Notes under the pieces: generated by a model
Database searches by the model: none
Told to the model about the DNA's origin: nothing
The model's input: the letters and a program-made list of their open reading frames with translations, nothing else
Program-made: the position numbers and the translations under genes
NCBI GenBank assembly: GCA_022836615.1
Contig: MU405308.1
Location: 62,001 to 126,000 of the forward strand
DNA length: 64,000 bases
Origin: Annulohypoxylon bovei var. microspora
Taxonomy: Eukaryota; Ascomycota; Sordariomycetes; Xylariales; Hypoxylaceae
Direction of reading: 5' to 3'
Part shown: positions 10,748 to 22,572 of the stretch, one piece after another
Position numbering within the stretch: position 1 is the stretch's first letter
Layout: each line of letters opens with the position of its first letter

Positions 10748-11895
10748 ATCGGCTCTGTGGTAGAATGCGGATGGAAGATGCGTAAGTGCAACATCGAAGT
10801 CTCAACGGAACAGCTTCAGGTTTAATTTATTATTTACCAAGGCACCTAGTAGATAGGTAGTAAGTAGGTATGTATGTACCTACGTGAGTACTATCTTATC
10901 GGATACGTACAGTGCTAGAGACGCGACAATGCGAAGTGGGGCGTCTCCGAGCTTCTTAAACCGAGCAAATCGCGACATCACGAGACTACCTACGCTGTAC
11001 TTCCCCGACCAGCCCGACATTGATTATTCGGATACAAGTGAAGTAATTAGTAGGTACCCAGTTAGGTACCTGGAAGTCAAGGCCAAAAGTTTTGCACATC
11101 TTCCAAGTTTCCCGGTCCTTGCCCAGTGCGTGATTAGATCAGTAATTAATCCATTAGTACTGTATCAGCCTCAAGCTATGGAAGCCTCCCGCTCAGGCCT
11201 AATAGTGGTCTCTCCGCTAAAGTTTAGTGGCTAACCGCTATAGCCCAGGGCACTTAGCCACTGAGACAATTAATCCCTGATAAGATGTGCGAAACTTTTG
11301 GTCTTGACCTTCGTAGCAACATTTATTATTCCTGCGTAGTACGCAAAAGATTCCCCCTTTAATCCCCCCCTTTCACCACGTACCTACCTAGGTATGTATG
11401 TAGGTCCTAGGTACTAGGGAGGCAGAATGGCATCAAATTAAACGGGCCATGCGCGAAGTGGTGCTGATACTACTGTCAAGCACTGTATATTTGTCGTAGG
11501 GTCATCGTGGGATTCACAAATCATGACCATAAGCGAGAAATTTACTAGTGCGGTCACGTGTATGATGCTCATCATGAATCAATAACGGCCGCGTCCGGAT
11601 CTTGCAGTGCTACGATTTTATACCATCGCAGTTGGCGTCGCAGGGGTTTGTCTGAGTCATCGTTTCTCCGTGGCTGTGTCGACGGGGACGACGAGATATA
11701 GACGTACGGCCTCTAGCCATTCGCCATTCGCCATTCGCCATTCGCCAGGCTAGGGAGCAGGCCAGGGAGCATAAATAGGAGTCCGGCCGTCGACCCAGGA
11801 CGATTCAACGGTTCAACAATTCAACGATTCACCTCTCGGCAGCGTCTTGTGCTTTCAACCCGAACGACAGGATCCGAGACTCGAAAGTAGCCTAG
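10748..11895. other. Intergenic region containing a small inverted-repeat element
   Basis: Divergent space between pnk1 and the glycosyltransferase gene. It holds an inverted-repeat element at 11074-11311, TAGGTACC words and a CCATTCG triplication at about 11718-11745. The open frame at 10884-11234 starts at GTG and is not supported. Confidence 0.6.
11074..11311. mobile_element. Short inverted-repeat element, MITE-like
   Basis: Left arm 11074-11102 and right arm 11282-11311 are imperfect reverse complements of about 29 nt sharing CCAAAAGTTT and GCACATCTT. The interior has no coding capacity and itself contains a GTGGCTAA/TTAGCCAC hairpin. Target-site duplications were not clear, so mobility is inference. 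Confidence 0.45.
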
Positions 11896-13173
11896 ATGCC
11901 ACCAGTTCTATCAGCCACGTCTATCGATACCGAAGCGCAGACCCGAGAGAAGATGAGCGATTCGACGGACTACCCGCTTCCCCGGGGCCTCCACGCGATT
12001 CCCGAGGAGCTCCTGGACACGCGGTCCGACGCCGAGGTCGACCGCGATCTCCTACACCCGGACCCCGTCTCGGGCGAGAAGAACGTGTGGTTCTTCTGGC
12101 ACGCGGGCTACGCGACCATGCACCCGTACGCCAAGCGCAACGTCCGCGCCTGGCACCGCCGCCTGTCGAAGCGCGGGTGGACGGTCCGCGTGCTCGACCG
12201 CGCCCCGGGCTCCCCCTCCGACGTCGCCAACTTCCTCGACGTCTCCGACCCGCGCACGTTTCCGCGCGCCTTCGCCGACGGGACGATAGGCGGCCGCTAC
12301 GCCACGCAGCACGCGTCCGACCTGGTGCGGTTTCCCCTGCTGCTAAGGTACGGAGGCGTGTACGCGGACGTGGGCCTGATGCAGATCGGAGACCTGGACC
12401 GGCTGTGGCACGCGACCGTCGCGGATCCCGGCTCGCCCCTCGAGGTCCTCTCGTACAACATCAACGGCTGCCTGACCAACTACTTCATGGCGTCGCGCCC
12501 GGGCAACGCGCTGTTCCGGAGGTGCCACCGGCTGCTGCTCGCGCTGTGGGCCGAGGACGGCGGCAAGACGGGGACCGAGGGGATGCACGGCAGCCCGCTG
12601 CTGAGAGGCGTGCCCCTGATGAGCTGCTCGTCCTCCATCGAAGAAGAAGGGAAGACGATACCGGCGGACGAGGTGCGGAAGATGCTGAGCGACTACATCG
12701 TCCAGGGCCAGGCCACCATGATGGTCATGGGCCTCGTCGACGAGGACGACGGCTGGGACGGGCCTAGGTACGCCGCCGAGCGCGTGTGCGGCATCGACTA
12801 CATGGTAGGCTCCCAGCTGATCAACGAGCTCACGAGCTGGGACGGGAGGAAGGCGTTCGACCTGATGTCGCTCCCGCTCCCGAAGCACGGCGAGGCGGAG
12901 AGCTCCGAGCAGAGACGAGCCAGGGACGTCGTCGAAGCGTGCCTGCAGAGGAGCTTCGGGTTCAAGCTGGCCCACGGGCTGATTCTAAGGGTGTTCGGAT
13001 GTACCCTAGGGTCACTATGGAGGGACCACGAGGGTTCGGACGACGTTCCCGGAACATACGCCCACTGGCTGAGACACGCGACCACCTGCTGGAACCAAGA
13101 CGAGCTACCAGCTGCCTTGGAATTTCAGGTCATCGAGCCATTAAAGAGGGGGCCGCTGCTAAGCGAGAGATAG
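11896..13173 (+). CDS. Caps_synth/GT32-like glycosyltransferase
   Basis: Intronless, 425 aa. Resembles fungal proteins carrying the capsular polysaccharide synthesis (Caps_synth) domain, related to GT32 sugar transferases with a GT-A-like fold. Visible signatures: NVWFFWHAGYATMHPYAKRN at the N-terminal sheet, RGWTVRVLD, HASDLVRFPLLLRYGGVYAD around the nucleotide-sugar site, then NYFMASRPGNALF. The usual DxD is reduced to YADVG, which I recall in this family, so metal use is unclear. No signal peptide or clear membrane span, so the protein may be cytosolic or peripherally attached to Golgi; donor and acceptor sugars are unknown. A second ATG at 11953 (MSDSTDYPLPRG) is an equally plausible start. 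Confidence 0.75.
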   Translation: MPPVLSATSIDTEAQTREKMSDSTDYPLPRGLHAIPEELLDTRSDAEVDRDLLHPDPVSGEKNVWFFWHAGYATMHPYAKRNVRAWHRRLSKRGWTVRVLDRAPGSPSDVANFLDVSDPRTFPRAFADGTIGGRYATQHASDLVRFPLLLRYGGVYADVGLMQIGDLDRLWHATVADPGSPLEVLSYNINGCLTNYFMASRPGNALFRRCHRLLLALWAEDGGKTGTEGMHGSPLLRGVPLMSCSSSIEEEGKTIPADEVRKMLSDYIVQGQATMMVMGLVDEDDGWDGPRYAAERVCGIDYMVGSQLINELTSWDGRKAFDLMSLPLPKHGEAESSEQRRARDVVEACLQRSFGFKLAHGLILRVFGCTLGSLWRDHEGSDDVPGTYAHWLRHATTCWNQDELPAALEFQVIEPLKRGPLLSER

Positions 13174-13782
13174 CCTCGGGTTTTATTGATAGAAAGGAAA
13201 AAGGAGAACGTAGAGAAGAGAAATGAGAAATAACTTAGATATTAATTGACACGAATTAATATGAATTGATACGAATCGATACGAATTAACACGAATTAAC
13301 ACGAATTAACACGAATTGATACCTAGATGGGTCGACATGAGTTAATCTTGCTACGTCTAATATCTAAATGAATTACCTATTTTATAAGAACATCTAACGG
13401 ACTAAATTAGCCGCGTACCATAAGTCATAACCTTGACTCTATTTGGTTCTTCGGTTTCTTTAGCTGGGGACGTCTCTAATTACCTGCACTTACCTCTGCC
13501 TGGGCCGATAAATTACGTAGGTAGGTAGGTAGGTAGGTAGGTAGGTATGTAAGCGTAGGTACCTAGGTATGTAAATCTATCACGTCGAAAATAGTAGGTA
13601 CCTACCAGGTAGTCAAGCCTAAAATGTAATCTCCGAAAACCAAATCTAACGATTCGGGATATCGCCTCGAAAATACTTTATTGTTACGGGAATCTCCTAC
13701 GCCATAAACTCGACAGGGCAAAGTCATCTCTCACATATCAACGCCGTCTCCGACCATCCTCGACCCCTAAGATACCGACCTC
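13174..13782. other. Convergent intergenic region with short repeats
   Basis: Contains GAATTAACAC/GAATTGATAC repeats (about 13250-13325), a (GTAG)n run (13517-13547) and more TAGGTACC words. It separates the 3' ends of the glycosyltransferase gene (+) and het-c (-). No gene seen. Confidence 0.6.
13517..13547. repeat. (GTAG)n microsatellite
   Basis: About seven to eight perfect copies of the tetranucleotide TAGG/GTAG in a convergent intergenic space. Confidence 0.9.
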
Positions 13783-16221
13783 TCAAGGGTACGGCGGATT
13801 CCCATACCCGCCTCCCCATTGCTGATTTCCATACGGCGGGTATCCTCCCTGCTGAGGAGGCGGATATCCTTCGTGCTGAGGCGGATACCCTCCCTGCTGA
13901 GGCGGATATCCTCCCTGAGGCGGATATCCTCCCTGCTGAGGCGGATATCCTCCTTGCTGGGGCGGATACCCTCCTTGCTGAGGAGGCGGTGCTCCGTACC
14001 CCTGATCCGGATAACCTTGAGGCGACTGCGACGAGGTGAAATACGACGCGGCCTCGCCCTGGGAAGGGGCCCCGTAGCCTTGCTGAGGACGATGGCCGTC
14101 GTGACCGGCATACGTCGCGACACCGCCGTCGCCTTGAGGCGAGGCTTGGTGCAGCGTGTAGCCGTAGCTAGGGCTCGGTGCCGAATATCCCTGGGGGCTA
14201 GACGAGGTCGGGCGGCTCGATCCGAAGCCCGATCCCGGACGCAGCCCCTCCCCGGCTCCCATAGCGCCGAGGTCTCTGGTGGCACACTGCGACCACAGCG
14301 AGCCGGAAGGCCTGCCGTGACCCAGCTGCTCCATGAGGCCGCCGTCGAAGATGCCGCCTCCGTGGGAGTGACCCTTCTGCCCCGACAGGATGTGGTTCTT
14401 GCCGTTCCGCACCGACTCGGATCCCAAGACGCGGTCGAGCTCGCGGCGCCGAGGGTGCTCGTCGGCCCACTCGCGCACGGTCCTGAACATGTCGCGCTGG
14501 ATCTCGACGTGCTCGTCGCGGAGGGCCGGGTGGTGGAACGCGCGCAGGGCGTCGTCTACCACCTCCTCGACGGGGACGCCGGGGTTGTCCCAGGCGTAGA
14601 GAACTCTCCTAGAAACGCGTCAGCGGTGCGGGCGGGCGGGCGGCTAAGCAAGAGCCGCCGAGGTCAGCAGTACGTACGGCACGACATATTTGAGGATCGT
14701 CGTGGCGATCCGGCCGGCGCACGGGTTCAGGACGTTGGTGAAGTGGTCCTTGGAAAGCATGGAGTGGGTCGGGTCGGTGCACAGGGGATTCTTCCACGGC
14801 TCCAGCTGCGAGTGGGCGCTCGCGCTGATGACCCCCGAGGAGCCGTCCTTCAGCGCCTTCGTGACGGCGTTGATGATGGGCCTCACGAACGGGGCCAGCA
14901 GGCCGAGCACGAACGCCGTCAGGGTCTCGCTGATGTGCTCGAGCAGGCTCTCCAGGCCCGGGATCTTGGCGATGCCCCTGTTGATCGACTTCACGATCTT
15001 GTCGCGGAACTCCAGGATGGGGTAGATCTGCTTCGAGACCTTGACGGGGTCGAAGCTCTCGCTCATGCCGGGCACGACGTTGGGGTTGGCGCCGGCCCGC
15101 GAGCCCGAGTACTCCTGCCGGTCGTTCCGCCTGTCCTGGTCCTCGGCCATCCTCTTCAGGTCGCGCGCCTCGGAAGCCATCCCGCCCCCGATCCCCGGCA
15201 GCTGGCCGACGAGGGAGATGAAGTCGCCCGCGCCGCCGAACCCTCCGCCGAACCCGCGCGCGCCGCCGGAGGGCCCCGAGGGCTCCGCGCCCTGCTCGGA
15301 ATTCTTCAGGGCGACGTCCAGCTGGTCGACCTCGGACTGCGTGAAGTGGTCGTTGGCCTCGCCCAGGACGGAGTGCAGGAAGTCGACCCCGCCGAAGGTG
15401 CCCGTGACGAGGGGGAAGACTCGCCTGCCGCGCAGGGTGATCTCGGAGCCCGACCCGCAGTGCGTGAAGACGTCGCGGTAGCCGAGCTCGCGCAGGGCGA
15501 GCTCGCAGTAGTTGCTGTGGGCGCTGAAGTCCTCCATGCAGTGGAGCGCCTGGCCCAGGCACCTCAGGGCCTCGCAGAGGTCCTCCTCCTTTCCCCTGCC
15601 GCGCGACCCGTGGTAGTAGAGCCTGCCGAAGTGTATGCTCCGGCCGATGCTGAACCTGAGATAGCCGGCGCTGGTCGCCCAGCTGCCGCGCTCGTTGGCG
15701 ATGTAGTTCTTCATGCCGGTGCGCACGTCGATCTCCGTCTCCTCGGGCGAGACGGGACCCCTGAGCCGCTTATCGAACGTCCTGGCGTCTGCGCCGTCGG
15801 CGTAGCCGAGCGGGTTGTCGATGTGCTCCTCGGGCCTGTAGACGCCCAGGCGCTCCTCGGTCACCTCGAACTCCTCGGTGGCGTATCCGTTGGCGAGGAA
15901 CGAGAGGACCCAGACCAGGACGCGGATGGTCGCGGCGTTGACGCCCTTCAGACTCCCCACGTCTACGGCCTGCGAGTAGTCGCGAAGCCAATTCCCGAAG
16001 TACGTGCGCTGGACCATCAGCGTGGTCCACTTCTTGCCGTGGAGGAAGGCGATCGTCTTCAGCATATCCTCGATGTCGCCGTGGCGCCAATTGTGGCCTT
16101 CGACCTGGGCTATGGAAGGGATGTTACCGGCGCCGAAGGCAGCAGCTCTGCCGGGCATCGCGACCAGGACGACGGCGACGGCCAGCAGGAAGCTGCCGAA
16201 GCCGAAGCGGGAGGATGGCAT
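13783..16221 (-). CDS. het-c: HET-C heterokaryon incompatibility protein
   Basis: Exons 16221-14678 and 14608-13783 give 789 aa. Homologue of Neurospora HET-C, a secreted or membrane-associated protein whose allelic differences trigger incompatibility and cell death after hyphal fusion. The start is ATG 16221; the open frame begins 24 nt earlier only at a GTG. A signal peptide (LLAVAVVLVAMPGRAAA) is followed by the Het-C hallmark NIPSIAQVEGHNWRHGDIED, then HCMEDFSAHSNYCELA and HFTQSEVDQLD. A Gly-rich patch follows at GGARGFGGGFGGAGDF. Exon 2 begins RVLYAWDNPGVPVEEVVDDA and ends in a long Pro/Gln/Gly/Tyr tail of about twelve PPQQGGY-type units. The 69-nt intron has donor GTACGT and acceptor TAG. 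The tail repeats are the most variable-looking part; whether they affect recognition is unknown. Confidence 0.92.
13825..14000 (-). repeat. PPQQGGY-coding minisatellite in het-c
   Basis: Near-identical 24-nt-scale units rich in GGCGGATA(T/C)CCTCC in the last exon encode repeated GGYPPQQ. Unit number could vary between strains by slippage. Confidence 0.85.
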
Positions 16222-17200
16222 GACGAATGCCCGACCTTGTGTCACACCTCTCTACGTTTTTTTCCCTCTCTCCGACCGGTTCACGAATGATTTATCTTCT
16301 CGGCAGAGCGAAGCTGGCGAGATGAATGTTAAGGTACCTAGGTAGGACCTGGTAGGTATGCGACTAGCTCGAGGAACGACACATAAGCACACGAAACGAG
16401 CGGCGGGGTAGTTTTTGGTCGTTTTTGCTTACAGCCCCGGCGGTGCCAACACGGAAAACTGTGCCGACGTAAGACTTTAGCACGTCCACCCAGGCTGCCA
16501 GGTGCCAGGTGCCAGGTGTGCCAGCCCCGGAGGTGTGCCAGGTGTACTTAAAGTCGGCTACGATGCTATTAGACACTTCGGACAGGGTCGATAGCAGATA
16601 TAGCAGATATTAAGTATTTAGGTAGGCGTATAAGTTGAAAAGATTGTAACTGCCTTAGGTAGGTGGGTAGGTAATAGGCAATTAGGTAGGTAGGTAAATG
16701 AGAGAAACAAACTGGAGGATAATCAATTTCAAGAATGAAACAGTACAAGTAAACCCACCCCTCATTACTCATCACTTCCCTAGACCTAGGTATGTACCTA
16801 CCGCATCGTCATAAGAGGCGCGACACAAACCAGCCGAGCTGAAAAGATACCTTGCCCTAGTGGCATTTTAGCTACTGCGTACCTACCTAGAGTAGGTAGG
16901 TAGGTACCTCTTATGTAGGTAGGTACCGTAGCTTCGCCATGATTAGGTCTCATCCAATCAGATCTTGCAGAGAACGACTCTGCTGCGCCACTAATGCACA
17001 GCAAGCCACTACGTGAAGTCATACCGCCATGCGTCTCTACGTACATCAAGAAAAGTGTCTATCCAATGTCTGGGCAGTCATGTCCTAGCAGCTAGCAGCC
17101 TAAGGACATGTATAGAGGCCTGTTCGTACAACTGTGCAACAAAACGTTTTGAGTTTTGGAAAATGGAAGAGGCTATGCCTAATAAGGTAAGGGGTACATA
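16222..17200. other. Gene-free region upstream of het-c
   Basis: Contains pyrimidine-rich promoter-like sequence next to het-c, a GCCAGGTGCCAGGTG repeat (about 16496-16550) and numerous TAGGTAGG/TACCTACC words (16330-16350, 16615-16700, 16880-16930). No supported gene. Confidence 0.5.
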
Positions 17201-18250
17201 GGTATGTACTTAAAAATTAATAAAACAGTACTTGGATTAATCGTATGGATAAATGAATAAAGATTTGTTATTTTAAGGCTTATAAGCAATACATAATATT
17301 ATTAAGTTTACACCCAAATAACTTTCTTTTTAAAGGGTTTAATTTAAAAGTAAATAGATCTTATTATAGCTCTCAATCAGGCGATTCTAAAGATATAAAT
17401 TTCAATAAGTTGCACGTTATATTTTGTACGAAATAAGCTGTTGTATCGCCGCTCCTAATGTTGCTGCTGCGACCGGTCGCACGTGACATCCCCGAAACGC
17501 TTTAATATAGTACGAAAGTCTGTGCTTATCGATAGGAATTTGAACCAATCAAAAAGCCGGCTTACCTAGTAGGTTTAACGAAGGTGGTCCTTATCAAAAT
17601 CTCTTATCGCGATAATCCCGGATCTCCACCACAACGATTGATTGGGTGCATCGTTTTAAGTGTGGGTTTAATTTTCACTTCTTTACCAATCAAATCAAGC
17701 GGTCTCAGCTTTTGAGGTGGCCCGTTCGCGGAAAAGTGGTTCTCGCGCATGGACCAGGTGGGTGGCAAAAATGATTACTGAAGGTGCTTACTTAATTGAT
17801 TCCTTTCAATTCAACACACGTAAAAAAAAAGACCCTCAATCTAAGTGATTAAGCAACCTTTGAAAAGGTGGCTAAGGAGTTAAAAAAGGGGTTACGGGTG
17901 GCCCAATGGGTAGTTAAACCAGTGTTTTTTTCATCGAATAAAAAAAGAATAAAAGTAGGTGATCGAGGAATCGAACCATAAACCTCCGGCTAAACTCGGG
18001 ATATTATACCATCCGAACGGGTGGTTTCGCGTTTTTATATATATTTATATTTATATACATATATTTATGCGTATATACATATACTCAATGAGATCTTTTC
18101 GTTACGTAAATATCCATATATTATATAAGTATTTCTTTTTTAAATATAAAGTAGATAAATTTCGCGCGATTAGGACACACCTTACCCTTTTAAGTAAAAT
18201 TAAAAACTAAAAATTGAAAATGCACAGTTGTACGAACGGGCCTCCATAAC
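17200..18250. other. AT-rich island, possibly a degraded mobile element
   Basis: Clearly more AT-rich than the flanks, with poly-A runs, TATATATTTATA stretches and no open frame of interest. It includes a tRNA-like B-box near 17960. It may be an old RIP-damaged insertion; that is inference from composition alone. Confidence 0.4.
17950..18022 (-). tRNA. tRNA-like remnant (B-box only)
   Basis: The minus strand contains GGTTCGATTCC, a match to the pol III B-box, preceded by a GGAT...ATCC hairpin at D-arm distance. The T-stem would be TATGG against CCTCG, which pairs at only two or three positions, and no good acceptor stem is seen. It is therefore not a functional tRNA; a tRNA-derived repeat or chance match is more likely. 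Confidence 0.15.
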
Positions 18251-19579
18251 ATAGATATATACTTGTATGAATCAGACCTGAATTACCTTACCTACCCAGG
18301 TAGACCTTCAGTAGCCGACTACCCACCGACTCGTAGGGCAGGATATCCGTTATGCAAAATGCAGCCCTACCACACCACCTTACCACCCACTACCCACCAC
18401 CCTATCACCCTGCCACCTTGCCACCCTGCCACCCTGCCACCTCGAGAGGAGGCTCTAAAAGATACCCCAACGTTATTAACGACCGATCATAAGTAAGTCC
18501 AGAAGGCTCCGGGACGTCTACCTAATATATAGACCCTCATCTCCCATCTCCCTTATTTCCCTATCTCCTTATTTCCCCATCTCCTTATTTCCCCATCTCC
18601 TTTACTACCTAAGTAGTCCAACACTCGTCACACCCTCCGTTATTTATTTAAATGTTCTATCTACCTAAGCAAGTGCCTAGGTAAGTAGGCAGATAGGTAA
18701 GGACATACCTAGGTAAATAGGTAGATAAATAAGTAAGTGCTTAAGTAGGTAAGTAGGTAAGTGGGTACTTTAAGTAGGTTTAGGTACCTAACACTCGATC
18801 AACTTTTGAATACCTAGGTAAAGACCATACCTAGGTGTGAAGTTTATGGCCGCGCAGACTCTATTAGTAAATGACAAAAGACAGAAGGTAAAAGTAACGT
18901 TTTAAGTCGCTGACGGATAGCGTGGGAGAATTAATCTCTGACGAGAGACGGGTCGGTTCGTTCTTCGATTTGCGCATACTGGCAAATCCTACCTAATACG
19001 GATGCGAATAACATAATATCTTGCTTTATAAAGGTCATCATTCGCGTATGCTTGCTTAGTTATACACTTACATAACGTTTTAACAAGCGTAATGCCTGCC
19101 CAGGTGTATTTAAATAGGTAGCTAAATAAATATGAGAGATCAATAAGCACCATAGTAATACGCCAGATAATTTCCGGTCCGAATACGATTATAAGATATG
19201 GTGCACCTTATTTCTTACCGCCTATCAGTAGCCTAGGGCTAGCCTTCACCGGCTACGATGACGATGTTCGAGGTGACGGAGAAACCCCCTTTCTTGTACC
19301 GCCTCCAGAATTGTCTCGGGCTAATCATCACGCTTACAGGCTATCATAACGCCGACAGAGGCATAGATCCGAAGGGTAAGATCCTGCAAGATGGAACAGA
19401 CATCCGCGCATCAATACCAAATCTGGAGACCGACGTGAGATATCGATCACGGATCCGCGGCATTCGCGGCCCTCTCGCCAACGACGTGCGACATCAGGGC
19501 CCCCTCACTAAGGCCTCGATGCTAAATAATTACCTGATACCTAAATAATTACCTAGGCACATACTTGGGAGTCGTCCAG

Positions 19580-19622
19580 TTCAGGTCAGGTCAGGTCAGG
19601 TCGGGTCAGGTCGGGTTAGGTC
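19580..19622. repeat. AGGTC pentanucleotide array
   Basis: Seven to eight head-to-tail copies of TCAGG/TCGGG. Confidence 0.85.
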
Positions 19623-21056
19623 GTATATAGTTTTAAGACGCGTAAGTTCTAAGAAGTCGATGATGCCGCATCGAATGATCTACCTCTCCGGAACCATGCG
19701 ATTGGTTAACGCCCTCACTGATCGATGGATATCTGTACCGCCCCGGCTGCATCTTGATTAGGAAGGAAGACATTACCAAGTTTCAGCCCAACTCGTAGAG
19801 TAACGTGCGTAGCAGAAGGAGCCGCGGAAGCGAGCACAAGCCAGGCACATAGGAGAAACGTGCGGGATCGGTGTAGAATGTAGCATGTAGAATATAGAAT
19901 AGAGTGTAGAGTGTAGAGTGTAGAGTAGAGTGTGAATTGTAGACATAGACATCGCAAACTAAGAGCTAGAGAAATTACGAGACCGACGATCAAGAATCTG
20001 CCCCTGGAGACTTTCTACATTGTCGCGGTCGAGAGGAGGTTCGTCGATTATCGTCATCCCCACCGCTGGTCATCATCTGATGCGGCTCTCGGCGAAGCGT
20101 AACCGCCGCGAAAACCAATCATCTCTGGAGGACCGCCCTGGACTATAGTATGACATGCGTCTCTCGTGCATCCTCCCGCCGCATCTCCGGATCGCTGATA
20201 GGACAAGCGATAAGCCGTCACGAAGCGGAGGTAGAGGCGGTGCCACGAGGAGGCACGGCCAGTAACCAAGCTCCTATCGTACCTATAGCAGCACGCCACA
20301 GCTACCACAAAGACCCAGGGGAGGATAGCGTCGATTCGGCCCGAGGCGCGCGCTCCACGACCAAGAAAGTCGGAACCGTGGCATCGGGAGCCAGAGCTGG
20401 CCAAGTAGCGGTGGCTCCGACCGCCAAGCCCACCTCAGCTCCCAACCGAGCCTGCCTCTCGCGACGACGACACCCGCCGGCGCCGTCCGGCGGCTCGCAG
20501 GTGCCAGCTGGGCGAGGCTCCCAGCGACGAGCTACGTCTTCGCGGACGCCCCCCCCGCGAGCCTCGACAGACAGGCGACGACGCCGGCTCCCTCGCAGCA
20601 GCAGCAGCAGCAGCAGCGGTAACGTAACGAACTGCAGAAGGCGGCCACATCACTGTTTTAGACGCACGACTTGTGTGCCACGAGCGAGCCGAGCGCTGCT
20701 CGCTGCCGCCAATCCTCCTCAGACGCCTGGCGTGCATTGGCGCCGCCTAAGCGAGCTTATCGCATGCAGCGCGTACCGGCCGGTAGGGATGTCTGCATGC
20801 GGCGACCGCGAGCAGCAGCTGCAAGCCGTGGCACCTCCGCCATTTCGGATTATTACGGGGGTCGCTGTTGGTCGATCCTGCTGCCGTGTAAACGCGATTC
20901 ACCGCCTCGACGCGGCCTGCGCGTGGGATGACCTGTCCGCGGTGGGATGACGAGAGCCAGAAACGTGGGAAAGTTTACGAGAGACCGGATCATCATGCGA
21001 GCAGGTACCTATGACAAAGATCGACGACTCCAAAATAGACATTGTATAATACGGAG

Positions 21057-21240
21057 AAGAGCGGGAGAGCGGGAGAGCGGTGGAGCGAGAGTGAGAGTGT
21101 GAGTGTGAGTGTGAGTGTAGGTGTAAGTAGGAGAGCGGGGGAGCGAGAGAGCAGGAGAGCGAGAATGTCAGAGCGTGAGTGTCAGAGTGTGAGTGTCAGA
21201 GTGTGAGTGAGAGAATGGGAGAGTGGGAGAACCGGGGGAG
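21057..21240. repeat. GAGAGCGG and GAGTGTGAGT degenerate array
   Basis: Purine/TG-biased imperfect repeats, first GAGAGCGG-like, then GTGAGTGTGA-like, then GTCAGAGTGTGA-like, over about 180 bp. Confidence 0.8.
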
Positions 21241-22366
21241 TGGAGGCTGATGAGTCGGGACCGGTGAGCAGCTCTGTGAGCAACCTCGACCGAACATCCT
21301 GCGACATCTTGTCGTCATCGTAAGTCGGTCGGTCGGCGGCAGCGGCGCGTCACGTCAGCCTTGCTAAGAGAACCTGGAGGTGGCCCCTGGACCTCGCATC
21401 GTCGAACAAGCTCGCACCGCGTCGACGCCCAGGACGAGCTCTGCAAGGCATCGCCCGCGGCACGGCCGGCCAGGCTTCACGAAGGAGACCTCCCGCGGGG
21501 GGTCGAGGGCAGAAGCGTTTCACTCGTCTCCACCGCAGCTACGGTGGTACATACTAGCAGGTGCCTACGTCGGCGGAGCGACCCGCGGAGACGAGTCCTC
21601 TTTCGGTCAGAAGAAGAGATTGGTGCGACGGCACAAGGCAGAAACGTCGACCGCCCGACCAGGACGTACCCCAGCGACGCAGGACGCGGCTCAAGAAGAG
21701 CGGGCAGAGAGCATCGCTTACGATCAGCTCACCGATCCACCCGGGCAGCCCTACGAGGCGAGGACGAGGCGAAGACTGCATGATCTGTCACCGTCTCAGA
21801 CCGCATCCTAGATCCGACGGAACGCCACGCAGCGCACGCGCTCCCCGTGATCCAAAGCCGCCTGCGAAATCTAGTAAGCACCCTAAGTCTGGCGGTAGGT
21901 CCGCCCGCTCTGCTGAGAAGTCCCGCCGTGTGTCACCATCATCATCAGGGTTACAAAAATAGACAAAAATAGATCGCGAGAGAAGCCTGTCAGACTTCGA
22001 GAAGACCTGCCGCGTCGAGCGCCTCGACGCTCTCGTCCCACCCCGGCAAAGGCAGCGCGCATACGTAGCGCACGCAGCGTCGGCGGCCGAGCGCGTGCTC
22101 GAGCAGACCTCGACATATAAGACGTCCGACTTCCAGACCCCGGTGGCAACTCGACCAGACATCCCGCAGCAATCACAACCAACCGCAACCAGCCGCAGCT
22201 AATCGCAGCTAATCGCAACTGATCACGACTGATCACGACTGATCGCAACTAATCGCAACTCTCGCAGACACTAGTCACCTCCGTCCTCGCCGCACCTCGA
22301 CATCATCCGCGGAGCACTCGCCCCCTCGCGAGAATCGTCGCCCAGAAAGACACCTCCCCACCCAAG

Positions 22367-22501
22367 ATGCCGCTCACCCTCTGGAGAGACATCTCGCCGG
22401 TAGGCCAGCCGCTTCGGAGGCCTACCAGCAAGTCCCCGCACGTGCTAGTGATCGGCGGCGGCGTCACCGGTCTGATATCGTGAGTCGAGATCCCGATCCA
22501 C

Positions 22502-22572
<71 letters not shown>

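Larger units (their letters stand above)
18250..22366. other. Long gene-poor region with low-complexity tracts
   Basis: No gene is recognised in about 4.1 kb. Notable contents: CCACCCTGCC repeats (18385-18440), CTCCTTATTTCCCCAT repeats (18535-18600), TAGGTAAGTAGG words (18660-18840), an AGGTC array (19580-19622), GTAGAGT repeats (19890-19935), CAGCAG codon-like run (20595-20617), GAGAGCGG/GAGTGTGAGT arrays (21057-21240) and GCAACTAATC repeats just before the oxidase gene (22180-22265). An ATG-started frame at 19258-19548 (96 aa) and GC-rich frames at 20150-20950 and 21361-21962 have no recognisable domain and are not called. Confidence 0.5.

Noticed and set aside
10884..11234. 116-codon plus-strand frame
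   Set aside because: Starts at GTG and is largely made of TAGGTACC words and the inverted-repeat element.
13819..16290. 823-codon open frame on the + strand
   Set aside because: It is the antisense shadow of het-c, with Arg/Ala/Val-rich translation typical of reverse reading of GC3-rich genes.
17950..18022. Functional tRNA gene
   Set aside because: B-box present but T-stem and acceptor stem do not pair; kept only as a low-confidence remnant.
20150..20950. 266-codon plus-strand frame
   Set aside because: Arg/Ser/Ala-rich, includes a CAG run, and no conserved block or exon structure was found.
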